DNA of 58,448 nucleotides. Origin: Acidobacteriaceae bacterium UBA1307. GTDB lineage: Bacteria; Acidobacteriota; Terriglobia; Terriglobales; Acidobacteriaceae. Position 1 is the stretch's first letter, and each line of letters begins with the position of its first letter. Location of the stretch: positions 6,715-65,162 of the forward strand of contig DBTV01000035.1 in assembly GCA_002307235.1 (NCBI GenBank), written 5' to 3'. A program made the position numbers and the translations under genes. Below the pieces are notes generated by a model that was not told the DNA's origin, searched no databases, and was given only the letters and a program-made list of their open reading frames with translations. Shown in pieces: positions 17,001 to 25,217 of this stretch.

Positions 17001-17426
17001 ATGTTCGGCTGGCAAGAGGATTTGAGCGTCGGGGTGCAGGCCTTTGACCACGCCCACCAGCAGTTTTTCGTTTTTCTTGATGAGTTCAGCGCGGCCACGC
17101 GGGATGACCATGCGCAGCAGAATGTTCAGGAGATCCTGAACAAAATGCTTTCATTCATCAAGTTGCACTGCGAAACCGAAGAGCGTTGGCTCGCAGCCAA
17201 ACGAGACCCGGAACTGCTTGCGCACAAAGAAAAGCACCAAAAATTTCTTGAGCAGGTCGAGAGCCTGATCCGGGATTACACCACCGGAAGAATTGCGCAA
17301 AGCTGGCAGGTGAGCGCGATTCTGCGCGAATGGCTCACCATGCATATTCAGGAGATCGATCAGCAGTACGCGCAGCGCTACCGCACGAGAGCGGCCCTGG
17401 ACGTTTACCAGAGCGCGCGATTTTAG
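17001..17426 (+). CDS. Bacteriohemerythrin (single-domain)
   Basis: A 141-aa protein starting FGWQEDLSVGVQAFDHAHQQFF, the classic bacteriohemerythrin N-terminus. Di-iron ligands all present: H19, H56, E60, H75, H79, H115, D120. It binds O2 reversibly or senses it in the cytoplasm. The ATG at 17001 is preferred over the GTG at 16947: GGAGGTG is 4 nt upstream and the protein then starts at the family start. Convergent with rnhB; the two stop codons overlap (TAG against TAA). Confidence 0.93.
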   Translation: MFGWQEDLSVGVQAFDHAHQQFFVFLDEFSAATRDDHAQQNVQEILNKMLSFIKLHCETEERWLAAKRDPELLAHKEKHQKFLEQVESLIRDYTTGRIAQSWQVSAILREWLTMHIQEIDQQYAQRYRTRAALDVYQSARF

Positions 17427-18373
17427 AAGAGCCGCCCGTCGGGGATCTCTTCGGGCCTGGGTGCGCGCCGGTTGGCGGCGAATTGCGGGTCGCTGACGCC
17501 GGTCTCGCGATAGTGCTGGCGCGCCTCGGCAAGGCTCGGCGCGTTGGCTCCCCCGGCAAACTGGGCATCCTTGAACTGGGCGAGGTCGTCCTCCCAGAGG
17601 CAAACCTCACAGATGTCCTGACTTCCGGGCGGCTCAGCGGCCAGGGTGAGATAGCCGCAGCAGGGGCACGCGAATTTTTTCGCCTGTTCCGGTGGATTCT
17701 GCGCGGGAGCTGAGGCGTCGGGTTCGGCTTCGCTGGCGGATGGGCGTGGCGCGTCAAAGTGCAGCACGTCCTGCTGAACGCCATGGAAGCTCTTTCGGTG
17801 CAGCGGCGTGGGGCCAAGCCGAGCGAGCGCGGCCCGATGCATGGCACTGCCGTAGCCTTTGTGCTTGGCCAGCCCGTAGCCGGGGTATTCGGCATCGAGG
17901 GCCACAACCATCCGGTCGCGATAGACCTTGGCCAGAATGCTGGCGGCGGCGATGGAGACGCTGGTGGCGTCGCCCTTGATGACCGGCTGCTGCACGCAGG
18001 GCCAGTCGATGCGGTCGCGGCCGTCGATCAGCAGGTAGTCGGGCGAAAGTGCCAGTTGCTCGACGGCGCGGCGCATGGCCAGCAGCGAGGCCTGCCGGAT
18101 GTTGATGCGGTCAATGGTCTCGGCGTCGACCTCGGCAATGGCCCAGGCAACGGCGTTGGCCTTGATGATCGGCTCAAGCTGTTCGCGCTTGTGCTCGGAG
18201 AGTTTTTTCGAGTCGTTGATTCCATCAATCTGGAAGTGGAAGGGCAGAATCACGGCGGCGGCGACGACCGGGCCGAAGAGCGGGCCACGGCCCACCTCGT
18301 CAATGCCGGCAATGCGCAGAGCGCCATGCCGACGCGCGACCTCTTCCAGGGACCAACTGCATTCGAGCGCCAT
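17423..18373 (-). CDS. rnhB: Ribonuclease HII fused to a C-terminal CPCC zinc domain
   Basis: Residues 1-205 are RNase HII: GIDEVGRGPLFGPV with catalytic D25/E26, LLIDGRD (D117) and KGDATSVSIAAASILAKVYRD (D135). It removes ribonucleotides from DNA. After a Pro/Ala/Glu linker (about 207-230) comes a cysteine-rich CPCC domain: CPCCGYLTL at 236-244, PPGSQDICEVCLWEDD at 248-263, ending in DPQFAANRRAPRPEEI. This fold is usually a stand-alone small protein, so the fusion is unusual. The ATG at 18373 is chosen because TACAAT ends 7 nt before it, suggesting a leaderless message; the ATG at 18382 (three residues longer) overlaps that -10 box. Confidence 0.92.
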   Translation of the reverse strand: MALECSWSLEEVARRHGALRIAGIDEVGRGPLFGPVVAAAVILPFHFQIDGINDSKKLSEHKREQLEPIIKANAVAWAIAEVDAETIDRINIRQASLLAMRRAVEQLALSPDYLLIDGRDRIDWPCVQQPVIKGDATSVSIAAASILAKVYRDRMVVALDAEYPGYGLAKHKGYGSAMHRAALARLGPTPLHRKSFHGVQQDVLHFDAPRPSASEAEPDASAPAQNPPEQAKKFACPCCGYLTLAAEPPGSQDICEVCLWEDDLAQFKDAQFAGGANAPSLAEARQHYRETGVSDPQFAANRRAPRPEEIPDGRLF

Positions 18374-18380
18374 AGATTCC

Positions 18381-18386
18381 ATTGTA
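18381..18386 (-). promoter_or_regulatory. -10 box 7 nt before rnhB start
   Basis: TACAAT, then GGAATCT, then ATG; no ribosome-binding site. Fixes the likely start and suggests a leaderless transcript separate from rplS. Confidence 0.45.
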
Positions 18387-18390
18387 TAAA

Positions 18391-18420
18391 AGCAAAACCC
18401 CCGGCTATAGCCAGGGGTTT
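18391..18420 (-). terminator. Terminator between rplS and rnhB
   Basis: AAACCCC / GGGGTTT with an inner GGCT/AGCC stem. On the minus strand a TTTTGCTTTT tract follows, so it ends the rplS message. Confidence 0.8.
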
Positions 18421-18442
18421 GCCCAATGCTTCTGCAACAAGG

Positions 18443-18814
18443 TTAGTTGCGGATCTTGCCGGTAACGCGATCGATTTCCTTGAGGCGCGCTGCCTTGCCG
18501 CGCAGGGCGCGGATGTAGAAGAGCTTGGCGCGGCGAACCTTGTAGCTGCGGATCCGCTCGACCCTGTCGACGACCTTCGAGTTGAACGGGAAGATACGCT
18601 CGACACCCTGGCCGAAGCTCATCTTGCGAACCGTGAAGGTCCCTTGGGGGCCGTTGTTAATGGCGATGACGAGGCCTTCAAAGGCCTGCAGACGTTCTTT
18701 ATCGCCTTCCTTGATCTTGACCTGGACGCGAATCTGGTCGCCTGCGACGAACTGGGGCAGATCGGTGCGCTTCAGCTTTTCGGCCAGGCGCTGCATGACT
18801 GGATGAATGGACAT
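18443..18814 (-). CDS. rplS: 50S ribosomal protein L19
   Basis: A 123-aa L19 with the family landmarks LPQFVAGDQIRVQVKIKEGDKERLQAFEGLVIA, the basic RKMSFGQGVERIFPFNSKVVDRVERIRSYKVRRAKLFYIRALRGKAARLKE, and a short end. It sits at the 30S-50S interface. trmD/rimM, frequent upstream neighbours, are absent: the upstream region is a leader of about 200 nt. A terminator separates it from rnhB. Confidence 0.97.
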   Translation of the reverse strand: MSIHPVMQRLAEKLKRTDLPQFVAGDQIRVQVKIKEGDKERLQAFEGLVIAINNGPQGTFTVRKMSFGQGVERIFPFNSKVVDRVERIRSYKVRRAKLFYIRALRGKAARLKEIDRVTGKIRN

Positions 18815-19149
18815 AGTCTCTTCCTGCGTTTGAACTCAGAATTTTCAGTTTACCAGAAAACAGGCCGATCTGCCTAGGTCGCGGAGCATACGGGCTGGCG
18901 TACTGGGCCAATCCACGATGCCACTGAAAGAAAACCGCGCGCAGGCTCCTGCGCCAGACTCTGGCCAGCTTGGCCGATCCGCGCCATTCGGTGCGCTCGA
19001 TCCGGCTCCGGCCTTTTGTCTATTTTACCGGATGCGGGCCGGGTTTTCCTCAGCTTCTTTGCTATGAGGGATTTTAATGGAAATTTATGCGGAAAAGCAG
19101 TGGCCCCGCCGCCGCTTTTATCGAACGAAGCAGGCGAGGCCAGCGCTGG
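18815..19149 (-). promoter_or_regulatory. rplS promoter and leader
   Basis: Non-coding stretch of 335 nt. On the minus strand TAAAAT at 19027-19022 may be the -10 box, giving a leader of about 200 nt before rplS. The leader is GC-rich with CCGGCTCCGGCC-type self-complementary tracts. No ORF of note. Confidence 0.35.
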
Positions 19150-19998
19150 TTACCGCAGCAGATCTTCGAGCGTGGTGCTCAGATCGGTCTTTTCGTCGCG
19201 ATATTTGACGATGACCGGCGCGTAGAGGCTCAAGCCCCACTCCTGGCCCTTGCCGCGGGTGACCGCGCGTGAGCCGGGGACGACGACGGCGTTTTCAGGA
19301 ATGATGAGCGGCGTTTCGGCCGTGGCCTTGATCACCGTGCCGTGAACCAGATCGTAAACCGGCGTGCCGCGCGTCAGAATTGTGCCCGAGGCCAGCACCG
19401 CGCCCTTGCGGACAATGGCGCCCTCGTAGATGCCGCAGTTGCCGCCGACCATCACGTCATCTTCAATAACGACCGGGCTGGCGTTGATCGGCTCAAGCAC
19501 ACCGCCGACCTGCGCGGCCGCGCTCAGGTGCACGCGCTTGCCGATCTGCGCGCAACTGCCGACCAGCGCGTGCGAATCGACCATGGTGCCTTCGTCAATG
19601 TAGGCGCCGACGTTGACGTACATCGGCGGCATGCAGACCACACCCTTGGCCAGATAGGCTCCGGCGCGGACTGAGGAGCCGCCGGGGACGATGCGGACGC
19701 CTTGGTCGGGCGTGAAGTAGCGAGCCGGATACGTGTGTTTATCAACAAAGGAAAGGCTGCCAGAGGCCTGCGCGTCCAAGGTGCCGAGGCGGAAGCCGAG
19801 CAGAATGCCCTGCTTGACCCAGGCATTGACGCGCCAGCCGGTGGGCGCGGTGGCATCGGGCGAGGCCGAACGGATTTCGCCCGCTTCGAGCGCGGTGCGC
19901 AGAGCCAGAAATGCCTCGTGCGCGGCCGGGTCATTCGCGGCGGCCGCGCCGGCGGCAAAGTAGCGTTCGATGGATGCTTGCAGAGGGTGAGTGTTCAT
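19150..19998 (-). CDS. dapD: Tetrahydrodipicolinate N-succinyltransferase
   Basis: A 282-aa enzyme of lysine and meso-diaminopimelate synthesis: succinyl-CoA + tetrahydrodipicolinate to N-succinyl-2-amino-6-ketopimelate. The left-handed beta-helix hexapeptide region contains MYVNVGAYIDEGTMVDSHALVGSCAQIGKRVHLSAAAQVGGVLEP, nearly identical to the DapD signature, followed by PVVIEDDVMVGGNCGIYEGAIV. Length matches the family (about 275). The ATG at 19998 is chosen; an upstream ATG at 20040 would add 14 unsupported residues. GACTC-TATC-GAGTC forms a small hairpin right next to the start and could affect initiation. Confidence 0.95.
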   Translation of the reverse strand: MNTHPLQASIERYFAAGAAAANDPAAHEAFLALRTALEAGEIRSASPDATAPTGWRVNAWVKQGILLGFRLGTLDAQASGSLSFVDKHTYPARYFTPDQGVRIVPGGSSVRAGAYLAKGVVCMPPMYVNVGAYIDEGTMVDSHALVGSCAQIGKRVHLSAAAQVGGVLEPINASPVVIEDDVMVGGNCGIYEGAIVRKGAVLASGTILTRGTPVYDLVHGTVIKATAETPLIIPENAVVVPGSRAVTRGKGQEWGLSLYAPVIVKYRDEKTDLSTTLEDLLR

Positions 19999-20036
19999 GA
20001 CTCTATCGAGTCTATCAATACTCATGCGAGAACCGT

Positions 20037-20378
20037 TCAAGCCGGGTTGAAGGCGTGCGCGGCCGGAGCATGCGTGCGATGCGCGCTGTCGATGGGTTGC
20101 AGTCGAAAACAGTTTTTGCCGGAGGGAATCATCGCCAAAGGCGCCGACGCCTGACCGGGCTTTTGCAACTTCTTCGATTCAAGCCACGCCGCGAGACGCG
20201 GATCGTCAATCTCTGCCTGGCCATTCCAGAAGGCCTCGGTGAGATCACACTCGATCTGAAGGTGATCGAGAAGGAGTTCAATAACGGGCATGTCTTTGGA
20301 AAAATAGCGGCGAACATTCTGAGCACCCACCAGCAGTCGTGTTTGCCCATGCCCTTTTCTTTGCATCTTGACTACCAT
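20037..20378 (-). CDS. Hypothetical protein upstream of dapD
   Basis: A 113-aa protein from MVVKMQRKGHGQTRLLVGAQNVRRYF. I recognise no family. It is fairly hydrophilic, with DMPVIELLLDHLQIECDLTEAFWNGQAEIDDPRLAAWLESKK forming a plausible folded core. AGGACAGG lies upstream of the chosen ATG. Composition looks coding in the first 85 residues, while the tail (PIDSAHRTHAPAAHAFNPA) looks degenerate. Same strand as dapD, 38 nt apart, so probably co-transcribed. A longer reading frame upstream has no coding character. Confidence 0.55.
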   Translation of the reverse strand: MVVKMQRKGHGQTRLLVGAQNVRRYFSKDMPVIELLLDHLQIECDLTEAFWNGQAEIDDPRLAAWLESKKLQKPGQASAPLAMIPSGKNCFRLQPIDSAHRTHAPAAHAFNPA

Positions 20379-20687
20379 TGCCGACCTGTCCTGTGTGCTT
20401 CTTGTGGTGGATAGGCTCAGTGTAGGCCTGAATGGTGCTGGGCGATCTTGGTTGACGATGAAAAAAGTAACGAAAGCGGACCGAATCGAGAAAGCGGAAA
20501 GAGCGGATGCGCGGGCGGAAGTCTGCGGCGAAGAAGAGCGAATTTCTTCTATAGAAAGCAGAGAGTTGCGTCGAGGATCGACGGCGGGTGCAGAGCGGGA
20601 CAACGAGGGCCTTTCGCAAGCAGCGGCAAAGCTGGTATGCTGCTTTTTCTCTAGTAAAAAATCGATTTATGCATGGGAGCGTTCGCG
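20379..20687 (+). promoter_or_regulatory. xylB upstream region with candidate promoter
   Basis: A 309-nt divergent gap. TTCGCA at 20613-20618, a 17-nt spacer and TATGCT at 20636-20641 form a possible promoter for xylB. No gene seen; overlapping open frames are low-complexity shadows. Confidence 0.35.
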
Positions 20688-22163
20688 ATGTGGTTTCTGG
20701 GTATGGATGTGGGTACGGGCGGCACGCGCGCGGTCGTCGTCGATGGGGACGGCAAACTGATCAGCTCGGCCGCAAGTGAACATGCGCCCTTCCGGGCCGA
20801 GCACGCCGGATGGGCCGAGCAGGATCCCGAGGACTGGTGGCGGGCCGCGCAAGAGGCGGTTCGCGGCGCGATTGCTGCGGCTCCCGAGCCCAAGCAGCCG
20901 GTGGCGGCGCTGGCCCTGACCGGCCAGATGCACGGTTGCGTGCTGCTGGATGCGGCGGGCGCGGTGCTGCGTCCGGCGATGATCTGGTGCGACACGCGCA
21001 CGCAGCCCGAGTGCGATTGGCTGACGGAGAAGATCGGCTATGAAAAGCTGATCGACCTTGTCGCCAATCCGGCACTGCCCAACTTTACGGTGACCAAACT
21101 TTTGTGGTCGCGCACCCATGAGCCGGAGCTGTACGCGAAGATCGCGCACGTGCTTTGCCCCAAGGATTACGTGCGTTACCGGCTGACGGGCGAGTTCGCG
21201 ATTGACGTGCAGGAGGCCTCGGGCACGCTGCTGCTCGACGTGGCCCATCGTCGCTGGTCGCCGGAGGTGGCGGCGGCGGCGGATGTGAAGCAGAGCTGGC
21301 TGCCGAAGGTCTATGAATCGACCGAGATTTGCGCGCGCATCAGCGCGTCGGCAGCGGGCGCGACGGGCCTCGCTGCGGGTACGCCGGTCGCAGCGGGCGC
21401 GGGCGATCAGGGCGCGGGCGCGGTCGGCATGGGGATTCTTGAGCCGGGCAGCGTCTCGGCGACGATCGGCACCAGCGGCGTGGTTTTTGCCGCGACGGCG
21501 CAACCGACCAAGGACGCGAAGGGGCGGCTGCACACCTTCTGCCACGCGGTGCCGGGGCTGTGGCACGTGATGGGCGTGACGCAGTCGGCGGGCCTGAGCC
21601 TGAACTGGCTGCGCAATACTTTTTTTGCCGGGCAGAGTTATGACGCGCTGAGCGCGGCGGCGGCCAAGGTTGCGGCTACCAGCGACGGGCTCCACTGGGC
21701 ACCGTATCTGCTTGGCGAGCGCACGCCGCATCTGGATCCAGAGGTGCGCGCGGCCTTTACCGGCATTGGTGTCAACCACACGACGGCGCACTTTGTCCGC
21801 GCGGTGCTCGAGGGCGTGGCTTACTCGCTCGAGGATTCCTTCTCGCTCTTTGCCGAGTTGGGGATTCCCGTGAAAAACATTCGCCTCGGCGGCGGCGGCG
21901 CGCGCGGCCCGCTCTGGCGCAGGATTCAGGCGGGCATCTATGGCCACGCGGTCGAGGTGCTCACGGCCGAAGAGGGCGGCGCCTTTGGTTGCGCGCTGAT
22001 GGCCGGCGTCGGCGTGGGCCACTGGGCGGATTTGCACGAGGCCTGCGCGGCAGCGATTGAGGTGGCCGAGCGGATTGAGGCCACCCCGGAGGAGGTCGCG
22101 GCCTACAAGAGCGGCTACGCGGCCTGGTGCAAGGTCTATCCGGCGCTGAAGACACTCGAGTAG
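20688..22163 (+). CDS. xylB: Xylulokinase
   Basis: A 491-aa FGGY-family kinase that phosphorylates D-xylulose for the pentose phosphate pathway. The N-terminal phosphate-1 motif LGMDVGTGGTRAVVVD is present, as are LTGQMHGCVLLD and IWCDTRTQPECDWL, typical of XylB. In the C-terminal domain GDQGAGAVGMGI and GTSGVV form the second ATPase lobe, and LGGGGARGPLWRRIQAGIYG the adenosine motif. The ATG at 20688 follows GGGAG at proper spacing; the ATG at 20673 adds MGAFA without a binding site. The GH3 enzyme on the opposite strand could help supply pentoses, but they share no operon. Confidence 0.93.
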   Translation: MWFLGMDVGTGGTRAVVVDGDGKLISSAASEHAPFRAEHAGWAEQDPEDWWRAAQEAVRGAIAAAPEPKQPVAALALTGQMHGCVLLDAAGAVLRPAMIWCDTRTQPECDWLTEKIGYEKLIDLVANPALPNFTVTKLLWSRTHEPELYAKIAHVLCPKDYVRYRLTGEFAIDVQEASGTLLLDVAHRRWSPEVAAAADVKQSWLPKVYESTEICARISASAAGATGLAAGTPVAAGAGDQGAGAVGMGILEPGSVSATIGTSGVVFAATAQPTKDAKGRLHTFCHAVPGLWHVMGVTQSAGLSLNWLRNTFFAGQSYDALSAAAAKVAATSDGLHWAPYLLGERTPHLDPEVRAAFTGIGVNHTTAHFVRAVLEGVAYSLEDSFSLFAELGIPVKNIRLGGGGARGPLWRRIQAGIYGHAVEVLTAEEGGAFGCALMAGVGVGHWADLHEACAAAIEVAERIEATPEEVAAYKSGYAAWCKVYPALKTLE

Positions 22164-22168
22164 CGGAA

Positions 22169-22199
22169 ACAGTGGACGGACGATTGTACCGTCCACTGT
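22169..22199. terminator. Hairpin after xylB
   Basis: ACAGTGGACGG / CCGTCCACTGT perfect 11-bp stem, 9-nt loop, 5 nt after the stop; no T-run. Confidence 0.55.
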
Positions 22200-22243
22200 C
22201 CCACTCACTGCGGCCAAACCCGATCTGCCTGTTGTTTTGCAAG

Positions 22244-22266
22244 GGCCCCGCTTCGGCGGGGCCTTT
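22244..22266. terminator. UUCG-loop terminator between xylB and GH3 gene
   Basis: GGCCCCGC-TTCG-GCGGGGCC followed by TTT; serves the convergent pair. Confidence 0.75.
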
Positions 22267-22272
22267 GCTGTG

Positions 22273-24816
22273 TTAGTTCCGCGTGAGCGCGGCTTCAAGC
22301 GGCGTGTTCTCGCTGGAGTCGCCGACGCGCAGCACGAACTTGCCCGGATCGATGGTCCAGCCGTGTTTGGCCTCGCTCCAATAGCGGAAGGCGTGCGCGT
22401 CGAGTTCGAGCTCCAGATGGCGGGTTTCGCCGGGAGCGAGAAGCACCTTCACAAAGCCCTTCAACTCGCGCTCGGGCCGGTTGACGGTGGCCGAGGGATC
22501 GCTGACATAAAGTTGCGCAACCTCGCTTCCGGCAACCGTGCCGGTGTTGGTCACATCGAAGCTGACCTTGATGGGGGCGTTGGCCGCCGTGCTGGCCGGG
22601 GCTTCGAGGTTGGCGAACTTGAAGCTCGTGTAGCTGAGTCCGTAGCCGAAGGGGAAGAGTGGATGCTTGCCCGCGGTGGTCCAGTAGCGGTAGCCGATGG
22701 CGAGTTTTTCGCCGTAGACGATGTGCTCGATGGGCAGATCGACCGGCTTCTGGCCGACCTCTTCGACGTGCAGCGTGGTGTTGGCGCCGGGCTTGGGCGC
22801 ATACCAGGGGTAGGCGGGCGACTCTTCCCAGACGCGGTCAAAGCTGACCGGCAGTTTGCCCTCGGGGTTGCGCTTGCCGAAGAGAATCTGCGCCAGCGCG
22901 CGACCGCCCTCCTGGCCGGGATAGTAGAGATCGAGCAGCGCGGGCACCTTGTCGAGCCAGCCGCGCGTATCGACCGCGCCCCCGGCGATGAGCGTGACGA
23001 TGGTGCGAGGATTGATTGCGGCGACGGCCTCAATCAGGGCGTCCTGGCCCCAGGGCAACGCGAAGCTGCGGTCGAGTCCCTCGCTCTCGGTGTTGGTGTC
23101 GAAGCCGACGGCGACGACGACCGCATCGGCGATCTTGGCTATTTCTTTGGCCTCGGACGAGATGAGATCGGCCTCGGAGACCAGACCGATGCCTAACCGA
23201 TAGCCCGCGCCGTAGGGAAGATAGTCGGCCTTGAGGGCAATGGTTTGTCCGGCGGCGAGCGTGAGCCGCGTGGCCTGCGGAGCCTGCCCCTCGGCCTTTT
23301 TCTGCGTCAGCACCGGCTTGCCGTCGACGTAAATCGTGTAGGCGTCGGAGCCTGAACCGGCGGCGGCGAGCAGATAGCTGCCCGCCTTTTCGGCCTTGAA
23401 CTGCGCCGTGTAGCGAACGCTGCGCGGGGCCTTCTCCTCAAACTCCCAATCGTTGGCCTTGAAGTCATCGAGCGTGGTGCGCGTGGTGGTTGTGGCAGCG
23501 CCCGCAAAGCCGCGCCCCGCGTAGGTTTCCACCTTGATCGGTGCGGCCCAGCGCGTGTTGCGATAGACCTCGGTCAATTGCGGCAGACCGCGCGCGTAGA
23601 GCACGTGCGCCTTCGTGCCGAGCAGGTCGCCGATGCCGGTGAGCTGCGAAACCGGCGCGAAGGCCTCGGCCTGCGAGGAGCCGCCGCCGCCTGTGATGGC
23701 TGGCCAGGCATCGGGGCCGATCACCGCGATGGTCTTAGTCTTCGCCGTATCAAGCGGCAGAATGTTTTTGTCGTTTTTGAGCAGCGTGATGCTCTCCGCC
23801 GCTCCCTGATAGGCGACCGTGCGCGCGGCCGAGGAGTAGGTCGAGACGGTCGGATCGAACTGCGGCCGGTCGAGGAAGCCATAACGCAGCGTGGTGCGTA
23901 GCAGGCGCAACACCTTGTCGTCGATGGTGGCCTCGCTGACCTTGCCCGCTTTGATGGCGGGTAGCAGTGTGGCGGCATTCAAAAAGTGTGCCTCGGGCAT
24001 CTCAAGGTCGAGCCCGCCGTTGGCCGCCGCCACGCCGTCGTAGGTCGCGACCCAGTCCGACATGAGAATGCCCTTGAAGCCCCACTCACCCTTGAGAATC
24101 TTGTTGTTCAGAAACTGGCTTTGCGTGGCGTGCTCGCCGTTGATCTGGTTATAGGAGTTCATGACCGCGTCGACATGGCCCTCGGTGACGGCCGCCTCAA
24201 AGGCTGGCAGATAGAGCTCGCGCAGAGTGCGCTCGTCCACGTCGGAGCTCGAGTCGTGGCGATTGAACTCCTGATTGTTGGCCGCGTAATGCTTGACGGT
24301 GGCGATGACGCCCTGCGACTGCACACCCTCGATGAAGGGCACGGCAAGCTGCGCGTTCAGATACGGGTCTTCGGAGAGGTACTCGAAGTTGCGGCCCGCC
24401 ACTGGCGCGCGGGCAATGTTGACGCCGGGGCCGAGCAGAAAGTGAACGCGGCGGGCGCGTGCATCCTTGCCGAGGCTGGCACCGAGCGTGCGCGCATAGC
24501 CAGGGTCCCAGGTGGCGGCCAGAGCCACGCCACCGGCATAGGCCGTCGTCGGGCCCCAGGTGCGCACGCCGACCGAGGCATCGCTCATCCTGAGCCGGGG
24601 CAGGCCGATGGCGTCGATGGCCTGGGTGTACATGCCATCGACGCCGCCCAGCAGCTTGATCTTTTGCTCAAGCGTGAGCTTCGCGAGCAGATCGTGGGCC
24701 TTGGCCTCAATGGCGGGCGAGTCTTCAACCGGTGCCTGCGCGAGGCAGGGAAGGGCGAGGACGGTGAGGGTCGTCGTCAGTGCGAGGTTGCGAAGAGAAG
24801 AAAAGAAATATTTCAT
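22273..24816 (-). CDS. Glycoside hydrolase family 3 beta-glucosidase (PA14-containing)
   Basis: An 847-aa secreted enzyme. Signal peptide 1-27 (LTVLALPCLAQA). GH3 N-terminal domain with DASVGVRTWGPTTAYAGGVALAATWDP, LLGPGVNIARAPVAGRNFEYLSEDPYL, VKHYAANNQE and the nucleophile in GILMSDW (D254). The C-terminal GH3 domain (ITLLKNDKNILPL onwards) is interrupted by a PA14-like insert near residues 425-545. It ends with a fibronectin III-like domain (SFDVTNTGTVAGSEVAQLYVSD). It hydrolyses beta-linked gluco- or xylo-oligosaccharides in the periplasm or outside the cell; exact substrate unknown. Single gene, convergent with xylB. Confidence 0.93.
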   Translation of the reverse strand: MKYFFSSLRNLALTTTLTVLALPCLAQAPVEDSPAIEAKAHDLLAKLTLEQKIKLLGGVDGMYTQAIDAIGLPRLRMSDASVGVRTWGPTTAYAGGVALAATWDPGYARTLGASLGKDARARRVHFLLGPGVNIARAPVAGRNFEYLSEDPYLNAQLAVPFIEGVQSQGVIATVKHYAANNQEFNRHDSSSDVDERTLRELYLPAFEAAVTEGHVDAVMNSYNQINGEHATQSQFLNNKILKGEWGFKGILMSDWVATYDGVAAANGGLDLEMPEAHFLNAATLLPAIKAGKVSEATIDDKVLRLLRTTLRYGFLDRPQFDPTVSTYSSAARTVAYQGAAESITLLKNDKNILPLDTAKTKTIAVIGPDAWPAITGGGGSSQAEAFAPVSQLTGIGDLLGTKAHVLYARGLPQLTEVYRNTRWAAPIKVETYAGRGFAGAATTTTRTTLDDFKANDWEFEEKAPRSVRYTAQFKAEKAGSYLLAAAGSGSDAYTIYVDGKPVLTQKKAEGQAPQATRLTLAAGQTIALKADYLPYGAGYRLGIGLVSEADLISSEAKEIAKIADAVVVAVGFDTNTESEGLDRSFALPWGQDALIEAVAAINPRTIVTLIAGGAVDTRGWLDKVPALLDLYYPGQEGGRALAQILFGKRNPEGKLPVSFDRVWEESPAYPWYAPKPGANTTLHVEEVGQKPVDLPIEHIVYGEKLAIGYRYWTTAGKHPLFPFGYGLSYTSFKFANLEAPASTAANAPIKVSFDVTNTGTVAGSEVAQLYVSDPSATVNRPERELKGFVKVLLAPGETRHLELELDAHAFRYWSEAKHGWTIDPGKFVLRVGDSSENTPLEAALTRN

Positions 24817-25180
24817 GGCGGGGCAAGAGTAGCGCAGCTACAGAAAGTTTGCACAGGAATCTTGCGTTTTTTTTACGCACGCTCAGCGATTTTTCTCTCG
24901 GAGCAGAGGGGGCGGTGGCCTGACGTTTCCAGAATCTGCCTGCTGTGGTGCGGAGATGTCAGGGCGGGATGGGACCGTTAATAGGGAAATCGGTGGCCTG
25001 CGATTCTGTGGACTTTCTTTTGTATCTATTTCACGATACAGAACATAACGTCAGAAAATGGGATTTCGTGATGCTGCCTGACCAACGTCTCTCTCTGCGA
25101 AATCGAAGCCTGAACTGCAAGGTTGTGCGCATTTTGTGCAGAAATTGTGTAAGAACGGGAAAATGATCTGCACAGCGGCT
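24817..25180. other. Intergenic region upstream of GH3 gene, no gene seen
   Basis: Between the GH3 start and the tandem Crp-type sites. T-rich near 24870 and 25015-25035. No credible ORF or RNA recognised; presumably holds the GH3 promoter. Confidence 0.4.
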
Positions 25181-25196
25181 TGTGACCCGAGTCACA
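25181..25196. promoter_or_regulatory. Perfect Crp-type operator 1
   Basis: TGTGA-CCCGAG-TCACA, an exact match to the Crp consensus (TGTGA-N6-TCACA). Centre 22 bp from operator 2. No Crp target gene is immediately downstream; the two cNMP-fold genes start 0.5-1.1 kb later. Confidence 0.75.
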
Positions 25197-25203
25197 GGCC
25201 GGG

Positions 25204-25217
25204 GTGAATGATGTCAC
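25204..25217. promoter_or_regulatory. Crp-type operator 2
   Basis: GTGA-ATGATG-TCAC, the same half-sites with N6, centred 22 bp from operator 1, so on the same face of the helix. Confidence 0.65.

Noticed and set aside
20368..20760. 130-aa plus-strand frame before xylB
   Set aside because: Low-complexity, overlaps the xylB start in another frame and has no family features.
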